DNA of 64,000 nt from Tenacibaculum larymnensis (GTDB lineage: Bacteria > Bacteroidota > Bacteroidia > Flavobacteriales > Flavobacteriaceae). How positions within the stretch are numbered: position 1 is the stretch's first letter; every line of letters begins with the position of its first letter. Of the stretch, positions 16,405 through 26,648 are shown in pieces. Where the stretch lies: the NCBI RefSeq assembly GCF_028829235.1, contig NZ_JAIWJY010000004.1, positions 62,001-126,000 of the forward strand, written 5' to 3'. Under the pieces are notes generated by a model, which had not been told where the DNA came from, ran no database searches, and saw nothing but the letters and a program-made list of their open reading frames with translations. Made by a program: the position numbers and the translations under genes.

Positions 16405-18177
16405 TTAATCTCTATAAATCTTGTCGTATAAGTCTTTATACATTTCTTTGATAATATTTCGTTTCATTTTCATGGTAGGGGTAAGCTGTCCACCGTCAAT
16501 AGACCATTCTTCTTCGGTTAATTCAAACTTTTTAATAGTTTCCCATTTACCAAACTTAGTATTGGCATAGTCAACTTCTTCTTGAATACGTTCTATTACT
16601 TTAGGGTTGTTTACCAAGTCTTTGTTATCTCCTACGGTAACGTTATGTCTTTGTGCCCATTCACGCACAAACTCAAAGTTTGGTTGAATAAAAGCTGCAG
16701 CCATTTTTTCACCTTCACCAATAACCATTACTTGCTCAATAAAACGAGATTGTTTTAATTGACCTTCTAATAATGGTGGAATAATATATTTACCACCTGA
16801 GGTTTTAAACATTTCTTTGGTACGTCCAGTTATTTTTAAGAAACCATCTTCACTTAATTCACCTTTATCACCTGTATGGAAATATCCGTTTTGTAATGCT
16901 TCAGCAGTTTTTTCTGGATCTTTGTAATATCCTTGCATTACGTTTGGTCCTTTTACTAGGATTTCTCCATTATCGGCTATTTTAACCTCAACACCATCAA
17001 TTAATCTACCTACAGTTCCTAATCTAAAACCTCCATCACGCATATCGTTTACAGCAATTACAGGAGAAGTTTCAGTAAGGCCGTAACCTTCCATTACTGG
17101 CATTCCAGCAGCAGTAAATACTCTAGTTAAACGTGGTTGCAATGCAGCAGAACCAGAAACCATTATTTTTAACTCTCCACCTAAGGCAGCTTGCCATTTA
17201 GAGAAAATAAGTTTTTTAGCAATGCTTAGTTTCTTTTCATACCACCATCCGTTAGCTCCATAGGGTTCGTATTGTAAACCTAATTCTATAGCCCAAAAGA
17301 ACAATTTCTTTTTAATTCCAGTTAAGTCAGCTCCCTTGGCATAAATCTTATCGTAGATTTTTTCATACAACCTTGGAACAGCAGTCATAACATTTGGTTT
17401 GATTTCTTGAGCATTTTCACTCAATTTATCAATAGCCTCTGCAAAGTAGATAGAAATACCACAGTATTGATATAAATACAAAATCATACGTTCAAAGATG
17501 TGGCAAACAGGTAAGAAACTTAAAGCTCTACCTTGGCCATATTCTAAAGGAACACGTTTTTCACTACTTAGTACATTTGAAACTACATTTTTATGACTTA
17601 GCATAACTCCTTTAGGACGACCTGTTGTTCCTGAAGTATAAATTAAAGTTGCTAAATCATCTGTCTTAATAGCATCTTTACGTTCTTCAACTTCATTCTG
17701 ATTGCTATTATCTTCACCTAAGGCTAAAACTTCTTGCCAGCTTTTTTCTCCTTGGATATCATCAAAAGTAAAAACTTCTTTAAGCTTTGTATTAGCTTTT
17801 ATTTGATTTAGTTTTTCTAAAATTGTATCATCAGAAACAAAACAGTAAGTAGCTTCAGAGTGGTTTAAAATATATTCGTAGTCTTCTTTAGAAATAGTAG
17901 GATAAATAGGAACATTTTGAGCTCCAGTTTGTAATATTCCAATATCACAAATATTCCATTCAGTTCTATTGTTGGTAGAAATTACAGCAATTTTATCGTT
18001 AGGTTGTACTCCTAGTCGTAATAAACCTCTACTTATAGCATTGGCTTTGTCTATATATTCGTTTGTTGATATAGATTGCCATTCACCATTGTATTTAGTG
18101 ATAAATGCTTTTTTTAAATTATACTTTTCTTGTTGATAATAAGGAAAGTCAAAAAGACGCGTAATTTCAATCGACAT
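16405..18177 (-). CDS. AMP-forming long-chain fatty acid-CoA ligase (copy 1)
   Basis: 590 residues, the FadD15-like subfamily. Visible motifs are the P-loop LIYTSGTTGRPKGVMLSH, LSFLPVCHIFERMILYLYQY, YGLTETSPVIAVN, YFHTGDKGEL and TGRTKEMFKTSGGKYIIP. The enzyme activates a fatty acid as acyl-AMP and transfers it to CoA at the cytoplasmic face of the membrane. It lies 72 bp downstream of a second copy (18250-20022). Both are 590 residues and align end to end, so they come from a tandem duplication with later divergence. The pair may differ in chain-length preference. Confidence 0.92.
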   Translation of the reverse strand: MSIEITRLFDFPYYQQEKYNLKKAFITKYNGEWQSISTNEYIDKANAISRGLLRLGVQPNDKIAVISTNNRTEWNICDIGILQTGAQNVPIYPTISKEDYEYILNHSEATYCFVSDDTILEKLNQIKANTKLKEVFTFDDIQGEKSWQEVLALGEDNSNQNEVEERKDAIKTDDLATLIYTSGTTGRPKGVMLSHKNVVSNVLSSEKRVPLEYGQGRALSFLPVCHIFERMILYLYQYCGISIYFAEAIDKLSENAQEIKPNVMTAVPRLYEKIYDKIYAKGADLTGIKKKLFFWAIELGLQYEPYGANGWWYEKKLSIAKKLIFSKWQAALGGELKIMVSGSAALQPRLTRVFTAAGMPVMEGYGLTETSPVIAVNDMRDGGFRLGTVGRLIDGVEVKIADNGEILVKGPNVMQGYYKDPEKTAEALQNGYFHTGDKGELSEDGFLKITGRTKEMFKTSGGKYIIPPLLEGQLKQSRFIEQVMVIGEGEKMAAAFIQPNFEFVREWAQRHNVTVGDNKDLVNNPKVIERIQEEVDYANTKFGKWETIKKFELTEEEWSIDGGQLTPTMKMKRNIIKEMYKDLYDKIYRD

Positions 18178-18249
18178 ATGTTCAAATTTTTGGGCTTTGC
18201 AAAGTATGAAAAATACCCCGATTGCACAAGTTGTAGTTTACTAGTTGAT

Positions 18250-20022
18250 TTATTGAGGATTATATATTTTTAGGTAGAGATTATTGTATTTTTCTAAGAT
18301 AATTTTTCGTCTCATTTTTAATGTCGGAGTTAGATGCCCCGAATTTGTTGTCCATTCATCAGCGGTTATTTCAAAGCGTTTTATTTGTTCCCATTTTCCA
18401 AATTTTTGGTTACAAAAGTCAATTTCTTTTTGAATTCGTTTGATGAGCTTTTCGTCTGTAGTAATGTTTGTAATAGTATAATCATGTCTTTTAGCCCATT
18501 CTTGAACAAATTCTGAAGCAACTTGGATTAATGCTGCAGGCATTTTTTCTCCTTCACCAATAACCATTACTTGTTCTATAAAACGTGATTTTTTTAATTC
18601 ACCTTCTAGTATAGCAGGAGCAATATATTTACCTCCAGAAGTTTTGAAGATTTCTTTTTTTCTATCCGTAATCTTTAAAAAACCTTCATTGTCTAGTTCT
18701 CCGATATCTCCCGTATGAAAATAGTCATTTATAATCGATTCGTTAGTTTTTGTAGAATCTTTATAATATCCTATCATTACGTTAGGACCTTTAACTAAGA
18801 TTTCTCCATCGTCAGCTATTTTTACACTTACGTTTTCAATAATCTTCCCAACCGTTCCAATTTTAAAACCTTTATTTCGCATATCGGTTACAGAGATAGC
18901 AGGAGAGGTTTCGGTAAGTCCGTAGCCTTCAAAAACAGAAATTCCTGCAGCTGTAAATACTCTAACAAGTCTAGCTTGTGTAGGAGCGCTTCCCGCTAAC
19001 ATAAATTCTAATTGCCCACCTAAAGCTTCTTTCCATTTTGAGAAAATAAGTTTACGGGCTATAGAGAGTTTAAACTCATACCACCAACCATTTTCTTTGT
19101 ATGGTTTATACTGTTCTCCTAGTTGCAATGCCCAGAAAAACAGCCGTTTTTTGATACCTTTTAAATTACTTCCTTTATCAACGATCTTATCAAAAACTTT
19201 TTCTAATAATCTAGGAACAACTGCCATAAAATGAGGTCGAATCTCTCGTAAATTTTCTCCAACTTTATCAATACTTTCAGCAAAATGAATTTCAAAGCCC
19301 ATATATTGACAATAATAAGATGCTGCTCGCTCAAAAATGTGACAAATAGGTAAGTAGCTGATTACTCTTTTTTTATTTCCTTGTAAATCCAGTCTTTTTC
19401 CAACAGCAAAAACGTTACTAACAATGTTATTATGTGAAAGCATAACTCCTTTTGGAGTTCCGGTAGTACCTGAGGTATAGATAATAGTAGCTAAATCAGA
19501 TGGTTCCACTGCTTTTTTTAATTCATTCACTGTTGTTTGATGGGTTTCACCTTTACTAAGGCTTAGGAAAGAGCACCATCCATAGTCTGTCTCTAGTTCT
19601 TCAAAAGTAAACACCTTTTTAAGTTGAGTTTGTTCTTGAACTTTTATTACTTTTTGGTATAACTCATCATCTGAAACAAAACAATAAATACTATCAGAAT
19701 GATTTAAGATATATGCATAATCTTTTTCAGAAAAAGTGGGATATAAAGGCACATTTACAGCTCCTATTTGCATAACTCCTATATCTAACAAATGCCACTT
19801 TGGTTGATTTACAGAAGTAATCACAGCTATTTTATCTCCAGGTCTAACACCAAGGTTTAGTAAAGCTTTACTTATGGTATTGGCGTCTTCAATGTATTTT
19901 TGAGTAGAGGTATTTTTCCATTCATTGTTTTCTTTTGAAACTAAACAATGTTGTTGTGGATAGTTTTCTAGTTGGTGATATGGGAAATCAAAAAGACGTG
20001 TAACTTTTGAAGATATATGCAT
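18250..20022 (-). CDS. AMP-forming long-chain fatty acid-CoA ligase (copy 2)
   Basis: 590 residues, paralogue of the next gene downstream. Motifs are IIYTSGTTGTPKGVMLSH, ISYLPICHIFERAASYYCQY, YGLTETSPAISVTD, YFHTGDIGEL and TDRKKEIFKTSGGKYIAP. All catalytic elements of the ANL superfamily are intact, so both copies should be active. The AMP-binding Arg region reads TDRKKEIFK here against TGRTKEMFK in copy 1. It precedes copy 1 by 72 bp without an obvious terminator, so one transcript is likely. A LytTR regulator gene lies 67 bp upstream. Confidence 0.92.
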   Translation of the reverse strand: MHISSKVTRLFDFPYHQLENYPQQHCLVSKENNEWKNTSTQKYIEDANTISKALLNLGVRPGDKIAVITSVNQPKWHLLDIGVMQIGAVNVPLYPTFSEKDYAYILNHSDSIYCFVSDDELYQKVIKVQEQTQLKKVFTFEELETDYGWCSFLSLSKGETHQTTVNELKKAVEPSDLATIIYTSGTTGTPKGVMLSHNNIVSNVFAVGKRLDLQGNKKRVISYLPICHIFERAASYYCQYMGFEIHFAESIDKVGENLREIRPHFMAVVPRLLEKVFDKIVDKGSNLKGIKKRLFFWALQLGEQYKPYKENGWWYEFKLSIARKLIFSKWKEALGGQLEFMLAGSAPTQARLVRVFTAAGISVFEGYGLTETSPAISVTDMRNKGFKIGTVGKIIENVSVKIADDGEILVKGPNVMIGYYKDSTKTNESIINDYFHTGDIGELDNEGFLKITDRKKEIFKTSGGKYIAPAILEGELKKSRFIEQVMVIGEGEKMPAALIQVASEFVQEWAKRHDYTITNITTDEKLIKRIQKEIDFCNQKFGKWEQIKRFEITADEWTTNSGHLTPTLKMRRKIILEKYNNLYLKIYNPQ

Positions 20023-20089
20023 TTAAATGGTTTTGGTTGATGCATAAATCTATGAAAATAAAAGAGATAAACGAAAAATAAAATTGATG

Positions 20090-20791
20090 TTAGTTGTAAA
20101 GTTTGCTAACACTGCTTTTATAGGTTTGACCAATAGGAACCTTATGCTCATGAATTATAATACGGTTACCTTCTATAAACTTTATTTTATCTACAGCAAC
20201 AATGAATGATTTATGTACTCTTAAAAATTGAATAGGGTTTAACAGAGATTCGTAATGAGAAATTTTTTCATGACTTACAATCATTTCATCTGCTAAAAAT
20301 AGTTTAGTATAATTTCCATAAGCTTCTATAAACAACAAATCACTTAAATCAATTTGATGGTGTTTTTTATCTCCTTTGATAAAAAGTCGGGTATTGACTT
20401 GACTAGGCTCTATGCTTTCTTTGTGGATTGTTTTGGTAGGTAAAGTATCTGATACTTTATTGACCGCTTTTACCAAACGATCAAAACTAAAAGGTTTTAA
20501 AAGATAATCCACAACATTTAATTCAAAGCCTTCAAGAGCATATTCTTTGTAGGCGGTAGTAATAATGGTTTTTGGTGGATTGGACAACGTCTTTAAAAAA
20601 TCCAATCCTTTTAATTTAGGCATGTTGATATCTAAAAACATAAAATCAACCGTATGTTCATTTAAAAATTGCATAGCTTCCATAGCATTGTAGCAACTTT
20701 TTTCTAATTGAACATGAGGTAGCATGCTACAAAACTCCGTTATGATTTCATGTGCTAAAGGCTCATCATCAATAATTATATATTTAAGCAT
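20090..20791 (-). CDS. LytTR-family response regulator
   Basis: 233 residues. Residues 1-120 are a receiver domain: acidic pocket IIIDDEPLAHE (Asp8, Asp9), phosphoacceptor Asp54 in DFMFLDINMPKLKGLDFL, and LLKPFSFDRLV with the conserved Lys99. Residues about 130-233 are a LytTR DNA-binding domain (DLLFIEAYGNYTKLFLADE, FLRVHKSFIVAVDKI, IPIGQTYKSSVSKLY-like end). It overlaps the histidine kinase gene by 8 bp, so the two are coexpressed. The adjacent divergent ABC operon is the likely regulated target. Confidence 0.93.
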   Translation of the reverse strand: MLKYIIIDDEPLAHEIITEFCSMLPHVQLEKSCYNAMEAMQFLNEHTVDFMFLDINMPKLKGLDFLKTLSNPPKTIITTAYKEYALEGFELNVVDYLLKPFSFDRLVKAVNKVSDTLPTKTIHKESIEPSQVNTRLFIKGDKKHHQIDLSDLLFIEAYGNYTKLFLADEMIVSHEKISHYESLLNPIQFLRVHKSFIVAVDKIKFIEGNRIIIHEHKVPIGQTYKSSVSKLYN

Positions 20792-21914
20792 GCTTCGGGA
20801 TTTTTAAAAGTGTTTTGTAAATGTTGTTTGTAGAATTAATGATTAATTCGTGTTCTTGATTGTATAACAAAGATAATCTTCGCTTTAAGTTTTGCAGCCC
20901 AATTCCTTTAGAATTAGTTATTTCATTAGAATCAAAATTGTTTTCTATTTCAAAGTAAATAGAATCATCATTATCATATAAATTGATATGAATAAAAGCG
21001 TTTTCCGCTAGTGACTCTATACCATGTTTAAAAGCATTTTCAAGTAAGATAATGTATAATAATGGCGGAATATTTAAATTAGGATCTATGCTGTGATTAA
21101 AGGTAATTTCAACAGACTTTTTGTAACGGATTTTATGTAGCTCAATGTAATTATTTAAGTATGCTATTTCTTCTGAAACTTTTACAGTTTCTTTTTCTCC
21201 ATCATAAATTGTGTAGCGCATCATATCAGATAGTTTTAAAATAACTTCTGGCGCTTGCGGTGAACTTTTTACGGTTAAGGCATACAGGTTGTTTAGAGTG
21301 TTGAAGAAAAAATGTGGATTTATTTGTGTTTTTAAGAGTGATAGTTCTGTTTTAGATTTTTCTTTTTTTAGCTCCTGTACCCATTTCCATTGCTCAAAAA
21401 CCCAAAGAAAAAAGAAGATAGGAATGGGAACGAAGAAAATATAGAAAGGAGTTTCTTGCTTTACTTTTAAATAAGCTTCTAAGTCACCAGAAAATAATCG
21501 TAGGTATAAAAAGTATAATAGTAACGGTGTATATAGAAGTGTTATAAATTTCCAGTATTTTTTTATAAAATCAGGTATTAAAAAATAGGCTAGTCCACAC
21601 CAAAATATCATTAATAGAATGAAGGTGATAGGATTATCTGGAAGTTTCATAAATGAATCAATAAGCACAGTAAGAAAAAGCAGTACAAAAAGAGCGGCAA
21701 TACCAATTACAGCTTTCTTTTTCCTTTTTAAGTATTGATAATTATGTATGGGTAAGGCAATAACAAGTGCCCAAAAAAAAGTAATTACAATAACCTCAAC
21801 AGGTTGATCATCTGGTATATTTAGAAAATTTAGATAATCTAATAAAGTGAATAATGGAATTATAATTAGAAGCCCAATAAAAAAAGCTTTGTATTTCTTT
21901 AAAAAATCTATCAT
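20784..21914 (-). CDS. LytS-type sensor histidine kinase (HisKA_7TM-like membrane, His_kinase domain)
   Basis: 376 residues with about six membrane helices (roughly 11-29, 41-57, 69-86, 96-113, 124-140, 158-175), a short coiled coil, then the His_kinase (PF06580-type) region. The phospho-acceptor is His201 in TQINPHFFFNTLNNLYAL. The ATPase part shows LENAFKHGIESLAENA and GIGLQNLKRRLSLLY. No extracellular sensing domain is present, so the membrane bundle itself probably senses the signal. It phosphorylates the LytTR regulator whose gene overlaps its 3' end. It is divergent from the ABC transporter operon, with 206 bp between the two. Confidence 0.92.
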   Translation of the reverse strand: MIDFLKKYKAFFIGLLIIIPLFTLLDYLNFLNIPDDQPVEVIVITFFWALVIALPIHNYQYLKRKKKAVIGIAALFVLLFLTVLIDSFMKLPDNPITFILLMIFWCGLAYFLIPDFIKKYWKFITLLYTPLLLYFLYLRLFSGDLEAYLKVKQETPFYIFFVPIPIFFFLWVFEQWKWVQELKKEKSKTELSLLKTQINPHFFFNTLNNLYALTVKSSPQAPEVILKLSDMMRYTIYDGEKETVKVSEEIAYLNNYIELHKIRYKKSVEITFNHSIDPNLNIPPLLYIILLENAFKHGIESLAENAFIHINLYDNDDSIYFEIENNFDSNEITNSKGIGLQNLKRRLSLLYNQEHELIINSTNNIYKTLLKIPKHA

Positions 21915-22027
21915 ACCTCAAAATTACTCATGTAAAACTGTTCTCACAATTATATTGATAAACACTATTGTTTTTTAGATGAATGAAGAGCTTTTTTAGT
22001 CAAACATAAGTTAGCTATTAAAAGAAT

Positions 22028-22060
22028 ATGATGTGTGCTGAAAAGAATAGAGTACATCAT
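22028..22060. promoter_or_regulatory. Inverted repeat between the two-component and ABC operons
   Basis: ATGATGT (22028-22034) and ACATCAT (22054-22060) are perfect inverted arms separated by 19 nt, centred 77 bp upstream of the ABC ATPase ATG. The position suggests a binding site for the neighbouring LytTR regulator. This is inference; the published LytTR consensus is not matched. Confidence 0.35.
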
Positions 22061-22120
22061 TTTTAATTTAGAAGAAAGTTAAGATGCTAGAGATTTGTTG
22101 CAAACAAAAACGAATCTTAT

Positions 22121-23002
22121 ATGAATACATTAACTATAACCAACCTTACCAAAACATATCCTAACGGAGTTAAAGCATTAAATGGAATAAACTTAAAAAT
22201 ATCGAACGGAATGTTTGGTTTATTAGGAGCTAACGGAGCTGGTAAATCTTCTTTAATGCGTACTATTGCTTCTTTACAAGAACCTTCATCTGGAGAAATT
22301 ATGTTTAATAATCATGATATTATTAATAAACCAGAGGAAATAAGAAAACACTTAGGATATCTTCCTCAAGAGTTTGGAGTGTATCCTAAAATATCAGCAG
22401 AAAAATTGTTAGATCATTTAGCTATTCTGAAAGGAATTACTAATAACTCAGCACGAAAAAAGCAAGTAACTTCTTTATTACAGCAAGTAAACCTTTATCA
22501 ACACAGAAAAAAAGCAGTACATACATTTTCTGGAGGAATGCGACAACGTTTTGGAATTGCTCAAGCCTTATTAGCAAACCCAAAACTAATTATTGTAGAT
22601 GAACCAACAGCGGGACTAGATCCTGAAGAGAGTAACCGCTTTTTAAATCTTCTAAGTGAAATAGGAGAGAACGTAATTGTTATTTTATCTACTCACATAG
22701 TAGAAGATGTTAGAAACCTATGTACGCAAATGGCAATTTTATCGGAAGGTCAAATCATTTCTCAAGGAAATCCAAAAGAATTAGTTGCAAGTATTCTACA
22801 TAATATTTGGACAAAAATTATAGCTAAAAACGACCTCGAGCACTACAAAAAGATGTACGAGGTTATTTCAACCAAATTAGTGTCAGGAGAAACACAAATA
22901 AGAGTCTTCTCTGAAGCTTCACTATCTAACGGGTTTGAAAGAATCACTCCTAATTTAGAAGACTACTACTTCGCTACATTGTTTCACCATAAAAAAGCCT
23001 AA
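22121..23002 (+). CDS. ABC transporter ATP-binding protein
   Basis: 293 residues. Walker A GANGAGKSS (36-44), Q-loop LPQEFG (81-86), signature FSGGMRQR (136-143), Walker B LIIVDEPTAGLD (156-167) and the switch His in LSTHIVED are all present. The C-terminal 80 residues are variable, as in ABC-2 type exporters. It couples ATP hydrolysis to the permease encoded 3 bp downstream. The unit resembles bacitracin/Nat-type exporters regulated by LytTR systems, but the cargo is not known. Confidence 0.95.
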   Translation: MNTLTITNLTKTYPNGVKALNGINLKISNGMFGLLGANGAGKSSLMRTIASLQEPSSGEIMFNNHDIINKPEEIRKHLGYLPQEFGVYPKISAEKLLDHLAILKGITNNSARKKQVTSLLQQVNLYQHRKKAVHTFSGGMRQRFGIAQALLANPKLIIVDEPTAGLDPEESNRFLNLLSEIGENVIVILSTHIVEDVRNLCTQMAILSEGQIISQGNPKELVASILHNIWTKIIAKNDLEHYKKMYEVISTKLVSGETQIRVFSEASLSNGFERITPNLEDYYFATLFHHKKA

Positions 23003-23005
23003 TCT

Positions 23006-26000
23006 ATGTTTAAGAAATTATTACAATTTGAAATTTACTATCAGTTAAAACAACGAGCTTTCCCCATATTTGCAATCTTATTTTTAGGTTTAGGGTATTT
23101 TACAGGAAGTCAAGGGCATGCTCCTACTGGAGTTAATTTTAATGCTGTTTATCAAGTTTACTTTCATACAGGTCTTTTTACTTTAGGTAGTGTTTTTATA
23201 ACCATGTTTTTTGCGGTAACAGCTATTATAAGAGATAAGCAGCATAACATGGAAAGCTTAATTTACAGTTCATCCATAAAAAAGAATAATTATTTTTGGA
23301 GCCGTTTTTTAGGTACTTTTATTTTTAGTGTTGTTGCTTTTACTCCTTTTGTAATTGGCTATATTTTCGGGAATCATTTTTCTAATTTAGATGCTGAAAG
23401 ACTAGGAAGCTTTAATGCGTTGAACTACCTACAACCTTGGTTGTATTTAGTGTTACCTAATATTTTTATCTGTACCTCTTTAATATTTTCAGTTAGTACA
23501 CTTACCAAAAATAGTATTGCCACTTATGCAAGTGCAGTATTTATTTACATGCTGTATTTTGTAAGTTCTATTTTCTTAAACTCGCCATTATTAGCACAAT
23601 CTGTTCCAGCATCGCCAGAAATGATGTCGGTAGCCGCAATAGCAGATTCTTTTGGTATAGCTGCTTTTTTTGAACAGACTCAATACTGGACTGCGTACCA
23701 AAAAAACACACAATTGCTTTCTTTTTCAGGATTATTTTTATTGAATAGAATACTTTGGATAGCATTTTCTACAGGAGTATTGTTACTAACATATAAAGTT
23801 TTTTCTTTTAGAATGACTACAAAAAAAGTTAAGAAAGAAAAAGGAATTAAAAATGAGGAAAAACAGGTCATATCATACAAACCTATAAATGGAACATACG
23901 GAGTAACAGCACAAATAAAATCATTACTATCTCTCATACGATTAGAATTAAAGAGTGTATTTAAAAGCTTACCTTTTCTAGTAATAGTTGGTATGTGGTT
24001 GATTATTGTTTTTTCAGAGTTGTATGCAACTGTTGTTGAAGGAGGTGAATACGGAGTGAGTGTTTATCCACTTACAAATCAATTAATCGAACTGATAACA
24101 AGTCCGCTAACTCTTTTTGGATTGATACTACTAATCTTTTACGGCTCAGAGATTGTATGGAGAGAGCATAGTGTAAATTTTAATCTAATAATGGGCGCTA
24201 CCCCTGTAAAAAACTGGGTGTATTTTGCTGCTAAGTTTATCAGTCTATCATTACTACCAATGTTATTGATAGGATCAGGGGTGTTTATGTGTATAGTTTT
24301 TCAAGTAAGCTTAGGTTTTACTGATATTGATTTCAGTATGTACACATCTGTGTTTTATTATTATGGTTTACAATTGGTTATTTATGCTATGCTAGCCATA
24401 TTTATAAATAGTATTACTAAGAGTAAATATATAGGAATGGGAGCTTTCGGTCTGTTTGTCATAGTTGGTATGAAAGCTAACCTTTTAGGATTAGAACACC
24501 CTTTAACAAGTATAGGTTTTATGCCTAGAGTAACTTTTGATGGTATGAATGCTTATGCCAATAATGCTAAGTTATTTAATCATTTAGGTTTGTATTGGTT
24601 AAGTATAGGGGTACTATTAATCTTATTGGCTTTTAAGATATGGAACAGAGGAATGGTAAAAGGCTTTTCGTATAAAATAAAGCAACTAAAACAAGGATAT
24701 AACTTAAGCGAAAAGGTATTGTCTTTAACTTTTCTTTCCCTAGCTATTGGTATGGCAAGCTTGGTCTTTTACAATACAAACTTTGTTGGTGATTATCAAA
24801 CTGAAAATGATTATTTAAATTTTAGTGAAAATTATGAACGTATGTATAAGCAATATCAAGTGTTAGAAAAGCCGTATCCAACCTCACAAAAAACGGAAGT
24901 AGCTATTTTTCCAGAGGAAAGAAAATATACTGTAAAAGCAAATTACATTTTAAAAAATACAAGTAACGAAGCTATATCTAAACTGTTAATAACCGAACGA
25001 ATCCCTGTGAAGTATATTCATATAGAAAATGCTCTTTTGACTACGAAAGATACAATACACGGAGCGTATGTATTTGAATTTAAAGAAAAACTCCAACCAA
25101 ATGATTCAGTAGCATATACTTTTACTATTGAAAAAGAGCTAAAAGGGTATGAGGAAGATAAAAGTATTGTTTATGACGGAACGTATATAACGTACAGAAA
25201 TTTTGAACCTATTATTGGATATGCTTCTGGATATGAAATAGCAGACAGAATTGAGCGTAAAAAAAGAGGATTACCTGAAAGAGAAGAAGAAGATAATTCA
25301 GATGTTCATATAGCTCTTGAAGATATTAAAATTGAAAAAGTACAATTTGAAACTATAGTATCTACAAGTAAAGACCAAACAGCTATAAGTTCAGGAGATT
25401 TGATAAAGACTTGGTCAGAAAATAATAGAAATTACTACCATTATAAATCTCAAGGGAAAATATTGCCTATGGTAGCTTATTTTTCGGGGAAATATCAAAC
25501 TCAGAAAACTGAATATAAAGGAATTGCAATAGAGCAGTATTATAATGCTGACCATCATTTTAATATTGGTGAAATAGAAGAGAGTACCAAAGAAACCTTA
25601 GCGTATTGTCAAGAAAACTTCGGTTCTTATAACTTTAATCATGTTCGTATAGCAGAAATACCTTCACATTGGTCATTCGGAGGGTATGCGCATCCAGGAG
25701 TTATTAGCATGGTGGAAGACCGTTTGTATTTATCAGATGTTCGTGAAGAAAATACATTTAATTTAGTTTCAAAAAGAACAATTCATGAAGTAGCACATCA
25801 ATGGTGGGGACATACATTAACAGCTAAACCTGTTGCAGGAGGGGCTTTATTTGTAGAAGGATTAGCAAAGTATACTGAAGCTGTAGTAATGGAAAAAATG
25901 TATGGTAAACGTGCTTTATACGAATTAGCAGAAGCAGCAAGAAGACGTTATTTCTTCGGAAGAGCTTTTGGCGGAACTCAAGAACCACCAATTTATAAAG

Positions 26001-26563
26001 TACAGGATGAAGGCTATATATCATATGGAAAAGCATACATAATGTTCATGGCATTGAGAGACTTAATAGGAGAACAGCAAGTAAATAGAGTATTAAAAAC
26101 TATCACAGACCGATATCGATTTGAAAACTCTCCTAAAGCACATACCATTGAATTATTAGATGAATTATATAAGGAAACTCCTAAAGAAAATCATCATTTG
26201 ATAGATGATTGGTTTAAAAGGGTAATAACTTATGACTTGGCTGTAGAAAAAAGTACGTACAAACAGCTACCCAATGGTATCTATGAGGTTACTGCAACTA
26301 TAAAAGCAAAACGAATTGAAACATTAGAAAATGGAGAAACTAAAGAAATAGGGATTAATGAACCTATAAAAATAGGAGCTTTTACAGAGCATCCATCTCT
26401 TGTAAAAGATAATAACTCTGTATTGTACTATAAGTCTAAACAATTAAATAAAGAGATTATTGAGATTAGGTTTATAGTAAAAGAAAAGCCTAATTATATA
26501 GCTATAGACCCTTATGGAACTAGAAATGATGAAAATTTAAGAGACAATATATTAGAACTTTAA
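23006..26563 (+). CDS. ABC-2 permease fused to an M1-family metallopeptidase domain
   Basis: 1185 residues. The first 600 contain about twelve membrane helices in two sets (about 18-265 and 315-600), i.e. two ABC-2 permease half-domains in one chain. Residues about 620-1185 are a periplasmic M1-peptidase domain with HEVAHQWWGH (His927, His931) and Glu951 in LFVEGLAKYTE. The spacing between the second His and the Glu is 19 residues rather than the 18 of classical M1 enzymes, as is usual for these fusions. The gene is 3 bp after its ATPase partner. Joining transport and peptidase in one chain suggests processing or sensing of a peptide or protein at the membrane. Confidence 0.93.
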   Translation: MFKKLLQFEIYYQLKQRAFPIFAILFLGLGYFTGSQGHAPTGVNFNAVYQVYFHTGLFTLGSVFITMFFAVTAIIRDKQHNMESLIYSSSIKKNNYFWSRFLGTFIFSVVAFTPFVIGYIFGNHFSNLDAERLGSFNALNYLQPWLYLVLPNIFICTSLIFSVSTLTKNSIATYASAVFIYMLYFVSSIFLNSPLLAQSVPASPEMMSVAAIADSFGIAAFFEQTQYWTAYQKNTQLLSFSGLFLLNRILWIAFSTGVLLLTYKVFSFRMTTKKVKKEKGIKNEEKQVISYKPINGTYGVTAQIKSLLSLIRLELKSVFKSLPFLVIVGMWLIIVFSELYATVVEGGEYGVSVYPLTNQLIELITSPLTLFGLILLIFYGSEIVWREHSVNFNLIMGATPVKNWVYFAAKFISLSLLPMLLIGSGVFMCIVFQVSLGFTDIDFSMYTSVFYYYGLQLVIYAMLAIFINSITKSKYIGMGAFGLFVIVGMKANLLGLEHPLTSIGFMPRVTFDGMNAYANNAKLFNHLGLYWLSIGVLLILLAFKIWNRGMVKGFSYKIKQLKQGYNLSEKVLSLTFLSLAIGMASLVFYNTNFVGDYQTENDYLNFSENYERMYKQYQVLEKPYPTSQKTEVAIFPEERKYTVKANYILKNTSNEAISKLLITERIPVKYIHIENALLTTKDTIHGAYVFEFKEKLQPNDSVAYTFTIEKELKGYEEDKSIVYDGTYITYRNFEPIIGYASGYEIADRIERKKRGLPEREEEDNSDVHIALEDIKIEKVQFETIVSTSKDQTAISSGDLIKTWSENNRNYYHYKSQGKILPMVAYFSGKYQTQKTEYKGIAIEQYYNADHHFNIGEIEESTKETLAYCQENFGSYNFNHVRIAEIPSHWSFGGYAHPGVISMVEDRLYLSDVREENTFNLVSKRTIHEVAHQWWGHTLTAKPVAGGALFVEGLAKYTEAVVMEKMYGKRALYELAEAARRRYFFGRAFGGTQEPPIYKVQDEGYISYGKAYIMFMALRDLIGEQQVNRVLKTITDRYRFENSPKAHTIELLDELYKETPKENHHLIDDWFKRVITYDLAVEKSTYKQLPNGIYEVTATIKAKRIETLENGETKEIGINEPIKIGAFTEHPSLVKDNNSVLYYKSKQLNKEIIEIRFIVKEKPNYIAIDPYGTRNDENLRDNILEL

Positions 26564-26589
26564 TTTTAGTTAAAGTATTTATAAAAAAG

Positions 26590-26633
26590 ACTCAAATGTT
26601 AATTATATGACAATCATATTTTTACATTTGAGT
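26590..26633. promoter_or_regulatory. Nested hairpin between the permease-peptidase and esterase-like genes
   Basis: ACTCAAATGT (26590-26599) pairs with ACATTTGAGT (26624-26633), and inside it ATATGA (26605-26610) pairs with TCATAT (26614-26619). The downstream tail is only weakly T-rich, so it may be a poor terminator or a protein site. It argues against the in-frame ATG at 26607, which lies inside it, as the start of the next gene. Confidence 0.5.
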
Positions 26634-26648
26634 TTAAACTTTAACCAA

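Noticed and set aside
23006..26563. Two genes (permease and peptidase) joined by a sequencing error
   Set aside because: The frame is continuous, the linker is normal protein sequence, and this fusion is a known family in Bacteroidota.
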